From NCBI RefSeq assembly GCF_016545825.1, contig NC_052614.1:186001-250000 (forward strand): a stretch of DNA of 64,000 nt. Direction: 5' to 3'. Positions 38,613 to 49,736 of the stretch are shown here, one piece after another (within the stretch, counting starts at the first letter, position 1; each line of letters begins with the position of its first letter). Made by a program: the position numbers and the translations under genes. The notes under the pieces were generated by a model. It saw nothing but the letters and a program-made list of their open reading frames with translations. It had not been told where the DNA came from and made no database searches. Source of the DNA: Eucalyptus grandis (taxonomy: Eukaryota > Streptophyta > Magnoliopsida > Myrtales > Myrtaceae).

Positions 38613-39526
38613 CCTAGTTCACGTTTTCCCGATCAATTTGATGTTTTTTCATTGATTTTTCGCGAAAGTAATTCGGCCGTACGGATTGGGGCGAGAAATC
38701 CTGACACCCGAGCGTTGTTCCGCCATTTTTCTGAGTTTTCGTAAGTCGAAATCGAATTCTGATGGCATAGGGAGAAAGAGGTCGTCGAGACAAGTCCGGC
38801 GACATGTTGTGCGCCGCCGGGCGACGCTGCACGCGCCCACACGCGCGGCCAGAAGGCGCTGCGCGTGGGCGCGACGCGCCCGAAGCGCTGGCATTGGCTA
38901 GTGCGTGCGCCACACGCGCCCGGCAGCGAACCGGCACGTGCGCGCCGGCGGCCAGCGAACCGGCACGCGCCGGTCGGCGAACCGACGCGTGATGACGTCA
39001 CCGTGACGTCACCCAACGGTCGGTAACCGCTGAGATGACATCACCGATGACGTCATCGCCGACGACCGTTGGCCGGGCGGTCACCGGCCGGCGACCCGAC
39101 CCGACTCGACCAGCTGGCGCATGCCGCGCACGTGTCGGCCGACGCTCGCGTGACGTCGCCCGCTCACGCGCGCGGCACGTGCGAGTGACGTCAGCCCACG
39201 CACGCGCGCGACACGTGTCGGTCGGTTTGTCCGACCGGCCGACTGGTCCGATCGGTCCGACCGGTCTAACTGGTCCGACCCGCGCGCCCGTCGACTCGAC
39301 CCGATGAACCGTTGACCGTTGACTGACCGTTGACCGACGACCGTGACCGTTGACCCGAAAAAAAAAAAATTTTGTTTCTTTTTCAGTCATGCCTATGTAG
39401 GTTATAAGTAATCCATTTTTTAATTCTGCATTTGTTGCATGAATTATGGAAAATTATGTATTTTCCCTTTTGTACATTATGGATTATAAGTAATCCATTT
39501 TTAGTTCTGCATTTGTTGCAGGAACT
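38613..39526 (+). other. GC-rich untranslated leader of the copia element
   Basis: From 38,790 to 39,360 the leader is very GC-rich with many TGACGTCA/GTGACGTCA and GACCGTTGACC repeats. These open long frames on both strands without protein-like composition. From about 39,400 a short direct repeat follows: TTATAAGTAATCCATTTTT with TTCTGCATTTGTTGCA, seen at about 39,404 and 39,483. Confidence 0.75.
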
Positions 39527-39904
39527 ATGATGCATTATGCAAGGATACCTGCAATCCCGAGAACAGACAAGGGAATTGCAAGACTTAAAAGGCTGATGAT
39601 AGAGTTAGCTGATTATCGGTGGCATGACGGTGATTTAGTATCACATGTGGTCAGGGTCAATCAGATGATACAGGAAATCATCTGCAATGGTTATCTTATG
39701 CCGGATTTTGAGAAGGTGCCGGCTTTGATGAACACTCTTCCAGCTGAATGGCAAGCAGTGTTAGATCGGCTATGGGAGGTCAACGTGGTCCCGGGTTATA
39801 GAAGGCTAGTGGAAGCTTTTGTAAGAGAGTACTATAGGATTGAGTTAATCAAAACTTCAACCCTTAGATTGAGCGCTACATGGCGCAGAGTGAATGCGCC
39901 TTAG
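39527..39904 (+). pseudogene. Gag-like open frame of the copia element
   Basis: A 125-codon frame encodes a helical protein with ADYRWHDGDLVSHVVRV and VPALMNTLPAEWQAV. This resembles the central UBN2-type part of copia gag, where a (L/M)NTLP or LRSLP motif is usual. It lies upstream of, and separate from, the frame with the gag N-terminus. The family assignment is by eye and moderate. Confidence 0.5.
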
Positions 39905-40404
39905 AGGTGACATGAAAGTTCTCCAAAAGTTTATCCATGGTTGGCAAATGTGCATTCAAATTTCTCAGATATTTTGACTGATAGATTAGAAGGGACATTC
40001 CCTATTTATTTCTTATATTAGTTATGAGATGTTTTTATGGTTGAATATCTCTTTCTATGTTGCTATTTTTCTTTGTATATATTGCTTAGTGTAATGTATA
40101 GTTGTATTAATTGAAAGCATTATTGTTTTTAATTGTATGTCAATTATCTGTTGCTTTCTGTTATTGCTGGTTGCTGTGGGTAATTAGTGTGGGTAGTTTT
40201 AGAAGTTTTAGTAGCTTCATAGAATTGATTTTGCATATGACAATCATATTAATGATAGTTTTAAGTTATGATTTTTGGAGGATGATTGGAAACGTAGTGA
40301 CCTTTTGATTCTCAAGCCTTACTTGAAATTATTCATTAATATGATGGGTCTATGTAAAAGGGATGCATAAATGATAGGCATTAATAATTCGTGCATATGT
40401 CGAT

Positions 40405-41004
40405 GTGTTCAGATCAATGGCTTCAGCCACAAAGAGCATAGTTGCTGAGCTGAACAATGGTGAAAAGCTCAATGGTGACAACTATGAAATTTGGCACATG
40501 AAAGTCCAATATGTGCTGGAAAAGCAAGAAGCACTAGAAGCTCTTGACCATATTATGGAAGATCTTGAGGATGCCGTGCGCCACCTTAAGCTAGTAGAGG
40601 ACTGTCTAACGGCATTTGAGTCGAAAGTAGACATTTACAATGCTGGTTCTAGCTCAGAAAGGGCTTTGAGCTCTAAGCGCAAGCGTATTGATTCGTTCAA
40701 TATGTGGGATTGCAAAAGATCAAGTCCTTGTTGCAAGAAATCAAAAGTTAACCAACACAAGAGAGGAAAACGTCCTCAAGTAAAGAAAATGTCAAGGGTG
40801 AGGTGTTACAATTGTGACAAGAAGGGTCACTATGCTCGCAATTGTCGTGGGCCAAAGAAGGTAAACACCCCTTGTACTTTTCAGAACTTTACTTTTGTGT
40901 CGAGTTCTGTATTTTTGACTGAGTCTAATCCTTTGTGGACTGTAGATTCAGGAGCGACAGACCATGTAGCGAAGGATAGAGGATTCTTCGTGGAATTCCG
41001 ATGA
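40405..41004 (+). pseudogene. Copia gag (zinc knuckle) and protease start, truncated
   Basis: The frame starts with a typical copia gag N-terminus (KLNGDNYEIWHMKVQ). The middle of gag then seems deleted: the sequence jumps from the IMEDLEDAV segment to a downstream RHLKLVEDCL-type segment. The zinc knuckle CYNCDKKGHYARNC is at 40,804-40,845 (CX2CX4HX4C). The protease motif DSGATDH is at 40,945-40,965. A TGA at 41,002-41,004 then stops the frame where Arg is expected, though the same frame continues as pol. Confidence 0.9.
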
Positions 41005-44000
41005 GTACCAACTGGAACTAAGTGGGTCTATGTGGGAAACAACTCCCGAGCTGAAGTAAAAGGAATTGGCACATGCCAACTGAATATGCGTGGTGGACGC
41101 ACTTTATTCCTACATGATGTATTGTATGCTCTGGAGATTCGTTGGAATTTAGTGTCTGTTTTAGTGTTGATTAGACTAGGTTTTAATATGAACTTCCATA
41201 ATAGAGGTGTAGATTTGTATTTGGATACAAACTACTATGGTTGTGGTTATTTTCTGGATGGTTTCATTGTATTAGATATTGAGTATGTTAATGCAATTGT
41301 TTGTTATTCCCTTATAATGTCTCCTAATTCATATGATAATGATGTGAATGTGTGGCATGCTAGACTTGGTCACATTGGCCAACAACGTATGAATAGACTA
41401 GCCAAAGAGGGCTTGTTGGGCAACATTGAAAAAGTCGATTTGCCCATATGTAAGCATTGCCTAGAAGGGAAAACGACAAGGAAACCATTTGGGAAAGGTA
41501 AAAGAGCTTAATTTCCTCTGCATTTAATCCATTCTGATGTCTGTGGTCCAATGAATGTGAGAGGAAGGCATGGGGTTGTTTATTTCATCACCTTTATTGA
41601 TGATTATACTCGATTCGGATATGTCTATTTGATTTCTCATAAATCTGAAGCAATAAGTTGTTTCAAAAGGTTTATGAACCTGGTAGAAAATCAATTAGAC
41701 AAGAAAATAAAAGCATTGAGATCCGATCGAGGTCGAGAATATTTATCTGATGAGTTCAGAAAATTATGTGATGAAAAAGGAATAGAAAGACAGTTATCTA
41801 TTCCGTATACTCCTCAACAAAATGGTGTTGCGGAGAGACGAAACAGAACCCTACTGGAAATGGTTAGGTCCATGATGGCACATGCTAACTTGCCTATCAC
41901 CTTTTGGAGTGATGCATTGTTAACTGCTGCGTATATACTTAACCGGGTGCCTTCCAAATCAGTTACTTCCACTCCATATGAGTTATGGACAGGTAGAAAA
42001 CCGGACTTAAGTTTTCTTAAGCCATGGGGTTGTGCCGCCTATACACATGAGTCCTCTCACAAATTTGGGAAATTGGGTCCTAGAGGAAAGAAGAGTATTT
42101 TCATAAGGTACTCAGAACACTCGAAATGATATGTGTTTATAGGTGAGCAGGAAAGTAGGAGTATAACTGAGTTTGAATCACGAGATGTCACATTCCTAGA
42201 GGATGAATTTCCTAAGAATGGCGAAATAGGGGAAGATTGTTCCCTATTTGAGACCTTGGATCAGGATAATGATGTTAGTGGAGTTCGTCCAAGTGGGAGT
42301 AATATGAGAAGTGATCAATTGCAACCACATGATGAGATAACGTTATCATTATCTAATCCAAGTGGGAGCATGATGGGAAATGATGTGCAAAGTGTAAAAT
42401 CTCCCATACGGCGAACAAGTCGCCAAAGTATTCCCCGTCGACGTTTTGACATTGAAGGGGAAACTTTTATGATTGCTCCACGAGATAAGGATGAGCCAAG
42501 AAATATTAATGAGGCTCTGAATTGCCCTAGTAAGGAAAAATGGATTCATGCAATGGAAGAGGAAATGGAGTCAATGAAATCAAACCAAGTCTGGGAACTG
42601 GTTGATCTTCCAAAAGGATGCAGAGCTATTGGGAACAAGTGAGTTCTCAAAATAAAGTGAAAGGCTGATGGCTCGATAGAAAGGCATAAGGCCCGCCTTG
42701 TGGCGAAGGGGTATAATCAACAGGAAGGAATTGATTATGAAGATACGTTTTCTCCTGTAGTGAGATTTACCTCGATTCGCATTATTTTGACAATAGTGGC
42801 AAGTTTGGATCTTGAATTACATCAAATGGATGTAAAGACTGCTTTCCTCAATGGAGAATTAAAGGAAGAAATATATATGGAACAACCTGCTGGTTTCATA
42901 GTGAAAGGCCAAGAAGAAAAGTATGTCGACTTTTGAGGTCGATATATGGTCTTAAGCAGTCATCAAGACAATGGTATATACGTTTTCATAATGCCATAAT
43001 GGCATATGATTTTACGATAATTGATGAGAATCATTGTGTATATATCAAAAGATCCAAGGATCAATTTGTGATCATATCATTATATGTTGATGATATACTT
43101 ATTGCCGGAAGTAATATGGAGTTTGTTAAGACTGTCAAGAGTTGGTTGTCTTCCAACTTTGAGATGAAGGATATGGGTGAGGCTACATACATTCTTGGAG
43201 TTAAGATTTCAAGAGATCGTTCGAAGAGATCGTTGTCTCTTTCGCAAGAAACATATATAAATAAGGTTCTTGAACGATTTCGTATGCAAGATTGTAAACC
43301 CATAGACACTCCTATTGCAAAAGGTGAAGGATTGAGCCATAGACCGTGTCCAGGGACTCCACAAGAGAAGGAACAAATGAAACATGTTCCTTATGCTAGT
43401 GCTGTTGGGAGCTTGATGTACGCTATGATGTACGCTATGATGTGTACAAGACCCGACATTTGTTTTGCAGTTGGAATGGTGAGTAGATACCAATCCAATC
43501 CAGGTCCAGCACATTGGAAAGCCGTCAAGAGAATACTGAGGTATCTGAACGGAACTGCTGATTACAAGTTGAATTACCAAGGAAAGGATCTGTGACTTGA
43601 AGGCTATTCAGATGCTGATTGGGGAGGAGATTTGGATGAAAGGAAATCTACCTCAGGATTTGCTTTCTTACTTAACAATGGCGCCATATCATGGAGCAGT
43701 AAGAAGCAAACGTGTATAGCCTTGTTCACGATGGAAGCTGAGTTCGTGGCATTATCAGCAGCGGTACAAGAAGGAGTTTGGCTTAAGAGATTTTTGGATC
43801 ATTTAGGTGTTAATGAGAAAGCTGCAAATCCATTGTTGGTTAACTGTGATAGCCAAGCAGCTATAGCGTACACCAAAGATCCAAAATATCATGGCAAGAC
43901 CAAACATATAGATACCAAGTATAACTTTGTGAAAGATATGGTTGCACGAAAGAATGTGAACTTACAGTACATATCTACGCATAGAATGGTAGCAGATCCT

Positions 44001-44069
44001 ATGACAAAGCCAATACCTAGAAATGTGTTTTGTGGTCATGTAAAATCTCTAGGATTGCGTAGAGTCTGA
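41005..44069 (+). pseudogene. Copia pol (integrase, reverse transcriptase, RNase H), broken
   Basis: In one frame: pre-integrase zinc region (VWHARLGHIG...CKHCLEGK, 41,350-41,480); integrase core (SDVCGPM, RSDRGREYLSDEF, NGVAERRN); and reverse transcriptase start ([11 protein letters not shown]). Near 42,925 the frame shifts by one base. The second frame has RSIYGLKQ, the catalytic YVDD (43,083-43,094) and RNase H (SDADWGG, KSTSGF, MEAEFVALS). In-frame stops lie at 41,509 (TAA), 42,127 (TGA), 42,640 and 42,658 (both TGA at expected Trp codons), and 43,593 (TGA). It cannot make an active polyprotein but may be mobilised in trans. Confidence 0.93.
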
Positions 44070-45152
44070 TGTACTGGATATTGTAATTTCCCTGAGTTGT
44101 TCACATCAATGAATTTGTGTTGTTTCATTATTAATGCCTATGAATCTTTGTATGATCTTTATGTATCTTAATGCTCAGTGCATTATTTTAAGTTGAGAAG
44201 TATGTCGGACAGATAAAAGATTAGCCCACTCACACGGGTAATCGCCTCATTTCTTGTGTGATAAATAGAGATGAGACTGTTTTTAAGCTTATTATCTAGG
44301 TGATAATCGAGAGCTCAAGCTTAAAATACATATGTCGCCTTAACTGAGTGTCAAGATGAGGACATAATACTAAAGATGTCCGAAAGTAAAATAACCCACA
44401 TATTTTACTTTATCTGTCTATGATGCCAGATGTGAGTTCTAATGAATTTTGTGAATGAGTAGATACGTGAACTCAAGTTAGACATTGGGTATGTCTAAAC
44501 TATCATATGTACGGTATTGAAAGGTGTAGACATACGCTCCATGGGAAAGGAGTTAATACCGTAATACGTATTTCATACTGCGTATGCATGAGACGACCAA
44601 TAAGAGTGGCAAAAAGTTTGATCTCAACTTTTATGATGTGTGAGACTCTTGAGGAAAAGAGTTCCTCAATTTTTAGTCCCATCATGACTCTTACTTATTC
44701 TCAAGATTTCTATTTAGTGTTTGCTATCTTAGGGTGCTGCCAATGGTCATGAGATGATTCGATCTAATGGGGCATTTCTAGAAAAGCAAGTTGGACTGAA
44801 ATTGAGAGTTTGAAGGAAAGAGGAAGATCGATTTTGGAGAATTACATTGTGGTTTTGTATTCACTGGTCGACCAATTATGACTGTCTTTGTGATAATTAT
44901 AATTGTGAATACAATATATATATATATATATATATATATCATTGTTTAAAAGAGATCAAGAGAGATATAAATGTGATCGATCGATCTAGGTACTGCATAC
45001 TAAATCTACTCGAGTGTGACGCCCATTATGAGCTGCTATATATTCCTAACAGATGTATAGCAACGAGCTCTCAAAGTATGCTGGTCGCACGGATTATTCA
45101 CCGGTATGAATATTGAAGAGAGGTAAAGAGAATCTTGTTCGGCCCACCATGT
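44070..45152 (+). other. 3' non-coding region of the copia element
   Basis: About 1.1 kb between the end of pol and the polypurine tract has no recognised frame. It includes an (AT)n tract at 44,914-44,939. Confidence 0.7.
44914..44939. repeat. (AT)n microsatellite
   Basis: About 13 AT dinucleotides inside the copia element. Confidence 0.95.
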
Positions 45153-45164
45153 GCGAGTGGGAGA
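45153..45164 (+). other. Polypurine tract of the copia element
   Basis: GCGAGTGGGAGA directly precedes the TG of the 3' LTR. Confidence 0.7.
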
Positions 45165-45587
45165 TGATGGTTCTATATGAGATGGGCTTAAGGCCCGTCC
45201 GCCCAAGTTGGGCCCAAAAAGCCCGGCCCACGGGAATAGGGCCCGTGGATGGGGGATGGTGTAAAAGGGAGGAGAGAGAGAGAGAAGACACCTCTTGGAC
45301 AATTAACGTACGTCTTCTCCTCTCCCGCGTGCTCTCTCTCTCAAAGAAAAACAGTAAGGCATACGGCACTTTCTTCTTCCCTTCAAGGCGTCATCGGATC
45401 GAACAGGGCCAGATTTTCTTCCTCCTATCAACATCGGTGTCTAATCTGTGGCTAACAAGGTACGCTCGAATCCGTGGTGTGCTTTACGATCGGTGATACG
45501 TGTATTTCCTGGGCTTCGTCTTCCGCATTGATTTAGGGGTTCGATTTAGTGTCGAATCCGGTTTTTGGGGATCCGTTATTCCCAACA
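45165..45587 (+). repeat. 3' LTR of the copia element
   Basis: It is nearly identical to the 5' LTR, but the TATA-like site reads GGTGTAAAAGGG and the GA run is two bases longer. Confidence 0.95.
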
Positions 45588-46272
45588 ATAATACACTCCT
45601 TCTATCTTAAAACTCATAGCACCAACCGTCTTGACGCCACTTTCACAGACCAATTGTGTTCATCTTCTCTGCGTCATCACTCTTCACTCGATAACTCCAA
45701 GCTTCACTCCCAAGTGTTACGAGTACGAGAGAATTCACGGACAATGACAAACTCCCCCGCTCAATTCCATAATGCCCTCGTTGCGGGCTATTCTCACTTC
45801 CTTGCGTTTCCCTAACATCAAAGGCTACTCCTTAGAACTTACATAGATGGCAACACTCGCCCAACAAAACATTCTCACCACTCCATTGCTTACTTCCCCT
45901 GATCAAAACTATTCATGAATCTCCAGTCACTTGTGCTCCCCGACAAGCGTGGCACCCCTAGCCAATTGCGCCTATGGCAGCACCTTCTTTCACCTACTAA
46001 GCTCCTCCTAATCTCAGCAAGCCAACAGAGGGTCCCTTTGGTGGAAACATGATCGTAGACCTCTTCTTAAGATTCGCCTATTAATCCAAGAACGTTTTCC
46101 CTATTCAACAAGCAATTCAGTTCCTTCATATGCCCCCATTGCCATCCTAAAAGCTAAATGAGAGCCGCACGTTGTCCGAGTCCCTTTGGCCCTGGCAATC
46201 ACTCTCTGCCCTCATAGGACCAGGAAGACCACTGGCTTTTCCTCGAATCACCCACCTACTGAAGGGATCCCC

Positions 46273-46284
46273 GCTCTAATACCA
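46273..46284 (-). other. Primer-binding site of the TRIM-like element
   Basis: TGGTATTAGAGC on the minus strand lies 2 bp inside the LTR. It matches the initiator-Met tRNA complement except for one T in place of C. Confidence 0.7.
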
Positions 46285-46286
46285 TT

Positions 46287-46745
46287 TGTCACGAGTCGAT
46301 AGTTTCCTTGGTTGCGGATTAACCCGTGCGGCGCCTAGTGAGTGGAACTTGGTAGGCCAACCTTTCTTTTATAGTTGTTCCACTGAATAATACCACAAAT
46401 AACCCTTTTATACGAAATCGTACTATGCCCAGCTTGCTCGGGCATCTAAATCCATCGAGCGAGACAACAACCCTCATTAAGCTCAACAACTAGTTTCGGC
46501 TTGCCCTGGCCTCATTAGGAGAGCGGCATCAGCTCTCGACCAGTTTGTGCACAGGAGGCCAACCCCACCTTCGGAGCTCCTAAGCAATATACTCCTTTTA
46601 TCCTAGAATTTTTAGCACCAATCGTCCTGACGCCACTCCCATGGACCAGTTGAGTTCACCATCTCTGCGTTCTCACTCTTCACTTAATAAACCCAAGCTT
46701 CACTTCTAAATATCACGAGTATGGGAGGATTCATAGATCGTGACA
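46287..46745 (-). repeat. 5' LTR of the TRIM-like element
   Basis: This uninterrupted LTR matches the split left copy along its whole length, for example TAGGCCAACCTTTCTT, TCATTAGGAGAGCGGCATC and AGGCCAACCCCACCTT. It is more diverged from its partner than the copia LTRs are from each other, consistent with an older insertion. Confidence 0.82.
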
Positions 46746-48014
46746 CAAGGGTCTTTTTCATTGAATTGGTCAAGGGCTCAACCCTCAAGGCTAGGATTAG
46801 ATCGTCCTCATTGAATTTGGTGAGGGTTTGGGAGGTGATGACATAAGAGCTTCGAGGGACCTCGAGAATGCAAGGACTGAGGGAGGGCTCGAGGTCGTAG
46901 ACAATAGGGGGCTTGGGCTTGTTCTTGGACCAACGGCAATGGCAACATGGTTTGTTCCACAGTGGAGAGGGCAAGATAGAGCGATTCGAGAGAGAGACAG
47001 AAGGAAAGAACATATGACGTCATTTGGCATGATTTCATCAACCAGTGGAGGCAAAACAAAGGCGAATGCATAGGCGTTGTTCAAATTAAAATTAAGAGAG
47101 AGAAGGTTCTAGCTTGTGGTGGGCCCGGGCGACCCGGACTAGTATTGTTACATGTTGAAATCCCAATTTTACCTAACATTGTCTCCTTTTCTTTTTTCCT
47201 TCTCCAACGGGATCATATTTCTAAATGACCATTAAAATAAAATGAATGAAATAAAGTAAAACACAAGGCATATTATAAGTAATTAAATAACATTTTTTTC
47301 TATATATTACAATCCTCCACTTAATAAGTAAATATATAATGCTTTTCTTAATAATATGCACTAAAAAATAAACATGTCTAGTAAGATGGGTTTCTTATAT
47401 AGTGTATGCACAAAGATAGAATTTGCCTTAAATTTTTATGGTTGAATATAAGGTTAGTAGAATTATGGCTACACTATACTTGAGTTTTGTTGGGAAAATA
47501 TGGATTCGAATTGGGTAGAGCAATGAAGTTGGATTTCTAGAGCAATTAAGTTGGACTTTGAGGTGTAATATCACTTTTTTTAAGGATTTATTTGGCCCAC
47601 AAAATTGCTAATGGGCACCGACAAATATCCTCTCAGATACAACAAAATCTCAAAATGAGAATATTAGATAGTAATTCTAGTATTTCTCTCAGATCTCTCT
47701 AGAAAACAATTGAGAAGATGGCTATAGTTTTCAGAAAGAAAGCTCGAAAAAAATTATCACACTTTGTTCCTCTGGAAAACCGTCATGTATATATAAACCA
47801 ATCTTAAAAACATAGGCAACTCTTCATGAAAATTACAAAATAAACGAATGTATCCTTTCAAAAAAAAATGTCCTAATGAACAAAGGTGTCCATTTGGAAG
47901 AAGTTGAAAAATGAATAAATGCAACCCTTAGAAAAAGGTTGCAAACTAAACGAGTATCATTTTCAAAGATTGTCATAAAAAGTCACAAACAAAAAATTCG
48001 GAATAATAATAAAA

Positions 48015-48086
<72 letters not shown>

Positions 48087-48705
48087 TCGAATTTTCATAA
48101 TTTCCCCGAAAATTCTCAATAAACAAAAAACAATCTTTGAATTAATCAAAGTTAATAAGATAATCATACATACATATATATAATGGGTTAATGCTAATTG
48201 AACTAAGGGCGCGCCAAGTACTTAGTGCACCTAATAATCGCACCAAAATCACGTAATTATTCGCACACCCACACGTGGATATGATAGGGTCCAGCCCACA
48301 CCCAATATTTTCTTTGGGTACACTAAATAAACCCCACACTTATTAATTGGCATACTTCCCCCTATTTTTCTTATGTGGGACAAGGAAATATACACTTCGT
48401 TTGTTTTACAAACAAACTTTCGATAAGTTCATCGTGCTTTGATGGCATCACTATTATTGGCCTTGTGCTGCTCCTAACTGTACCAAGTTACTCACTGGTT
48501 TTACCTCACTTTTTTACTTATGAAGGCAGCCTCACCAAGAGTGTTCACAACCATTCTAGCACTCCACTTAAAAAGGTTATGAGAACCATTAATGATAAAG
48601 ATTCAACCTATCTCGTTGTGAAATAAAAGCACATTAACTAGATAGAGAATATAAAGCAATGCACTGTAATTCAAGTACTACACTTTTTAGATGGTCCATA
48701 ATAGC
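46746..48705. other. Intergenic, AT-rich, nothing recognised
   Basis: There is no supported gene. An (ATT)n microsatellite is the only clear feature. Open frames at 46,684-47,084 show no family motif. Confidence 0.5.
48016..48086. repeat. (ATT)n microsatellite
   Basis: About 23 uninterrupted ATT triplets. On the minus strand they read as a poly-Asn frame, which is not a gene. Confidence 0.97.
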
Positions 48706-49245
48706 AAAAATGACATAGATACTCCTTGAACTTTAGTCTAATGTGCAATTGCATTCTTGAACTCTTAATTTGTTTAATGTGATCCATAAACTATTACTAA
48801 TTATTCAATCTAATCCCTAGAATGCATGTAAAGGTTCAATTTTGTCTTCTCTTAATTATGGTTAACGAAATATACTAAGGTGGCTTCATTAAGTTTGAAT
48901 GGTGGACCAAAAAAAGGTTACTCATGGATTATTTATGTAAAATATTCATGTTAAATCAGAATATAACAATTTATATCATCAAATAACGATGAACATGATA
49001 ACGCCCTAATTTTATTTTTCATAGATGGAGAAAAGCATGGACATGTTAAGTCATCATTTTTAAATATCAAACTTAGCATCATAATAATTCACATCACCAA
49101 ATAACGTCTAATTTATCATTTAAGCAAAATGAAGAATTATATTGGACATTTACCAATAATTCAAGAATTGTATTGAACAAATTGAAAGTTTAAAGATATC
49201 ATTATATATTGAGTCAACATTGAATAATCATTTTTGTCATTTTTT
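48706..49245. mobile_element. AT-rich long-TIR MITE, copy 1
   Basis: The left arm starts AAAAATGACATAGATACTCC and the inverted right arm AAAAATGACAAAAATGATTA. Arms match loosely over about 140 bp, including TTAATGTGATCC-type phrases. It is non-coding. It shares ends and middle with 59,700-60,227, where the central TTAAGTTTGAATGGTGGACC lies in the opposite orientation. Confidence 0.72.
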
Positions 49246-49736
49246 GTTTAGAATAAAATTAACCTTTGAACTCTCGAAGCATGATTTTCGAAGAAACAAT
49301 AAATATTGTGGACATTATATTGTAGGATTTTGTTATGACCATCTCTCTAGATCGATAACAGTCCCAAGAATCACTTGAATGCAGATCATTCGTCCACTAT
49401 GAACCCATACGTTGTCTCCTCAACGTGATCACGACGTTTGTCCACCCCATCGTAGGTCCCATCTGACCTTTATCCAGATCTCACCAGACTTTATCCTCCT
49501 CTTCATATCCCTTAGCCGCCTTTCGTCTCATCGTGCTGCCTCCCCTGTCGTCTCCACCGAGCGAAATCGCCACCACCGCCGCGCTGGGCCCTCCCGCTAT
49601 CACCTGTCAAGCCACGCCACCACCCACCACATTGTCATTAGTTGATAACATTTAAGACACAAGTTGCGAGAAATTATAGTTCAAGAAAGTATATCAAAAT
49701 AACAAGTTTACCAACATTAAACAATATAAATATATA
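49246..49736. other. Intergenic, nothing recognised
   Basis: A C-rich stretch at 49,410-49,640 gives a short frame without family motifs. The last 16 bases are the left target copy of the adjacent LINE. Confidence 0.5.

Larger units (their letters stand above)
38179..45587 (+). mobile_element. Ty1/copia LTR retrotransposon, full-length but defective
   Basis: The element has 421-bp and 423-bp LTRs starting TGATGGTTC and ending CCCAACA. It is flanked by a perfect 5-bp duplication ATAAT (38,174-38,178 and 45,588-45,592). Next to the 5' LTR is a primer site TGGTATCAGAGC and before the 3' LTR a purine tract. Domain order is gag, protease, integrase, reverse transcriptase, RNase H, which is the copia order. 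By eye the LTRs differ by about 16 substitutions and 3 indels (about 96% identity). At a commonly used plant rate this implies an age of the order of 1-2 million years. Stops and a frameshift make it non-autonomous. Confidence 0.96.
37876..46745 (-). mobile_element. TRIM-like LTR element, interrupted by a copia insertion
   Basis: Removing the copia element leaves about 1,456 bp: a 460-bp LTR (37,876-38,178 plus 45,593-45,749), a 537-bp internal region (45,750-46,286) and a 459-bp LTR (46,287-46,745). Both LTRs run from TGTCACG to TGACA. Read on the minus strand, TGGTATTAGAGC follows the right LTR and is one base from the usual initiator-Met tRNA primer site. GAGCGGGGGAGTT precedes the left LTR as a polypurine tract. 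There is no coding capacity. A 5-bp target duplication is not clear (GCAAA left, CAAGG right). Confidence 0.8.

Noticed and set aside
38614..39390. Several 80-130-codon frames on both strands in the copia leader
   Set aside because: They reflect GC-rich repeat DNA in an untranslated leader; compositions are Arg/Ala/Pro-rich on every frame.
47973..48167. Poly-Asn protein
   Set aside because: Translation of the (ATT)n microsatellite.
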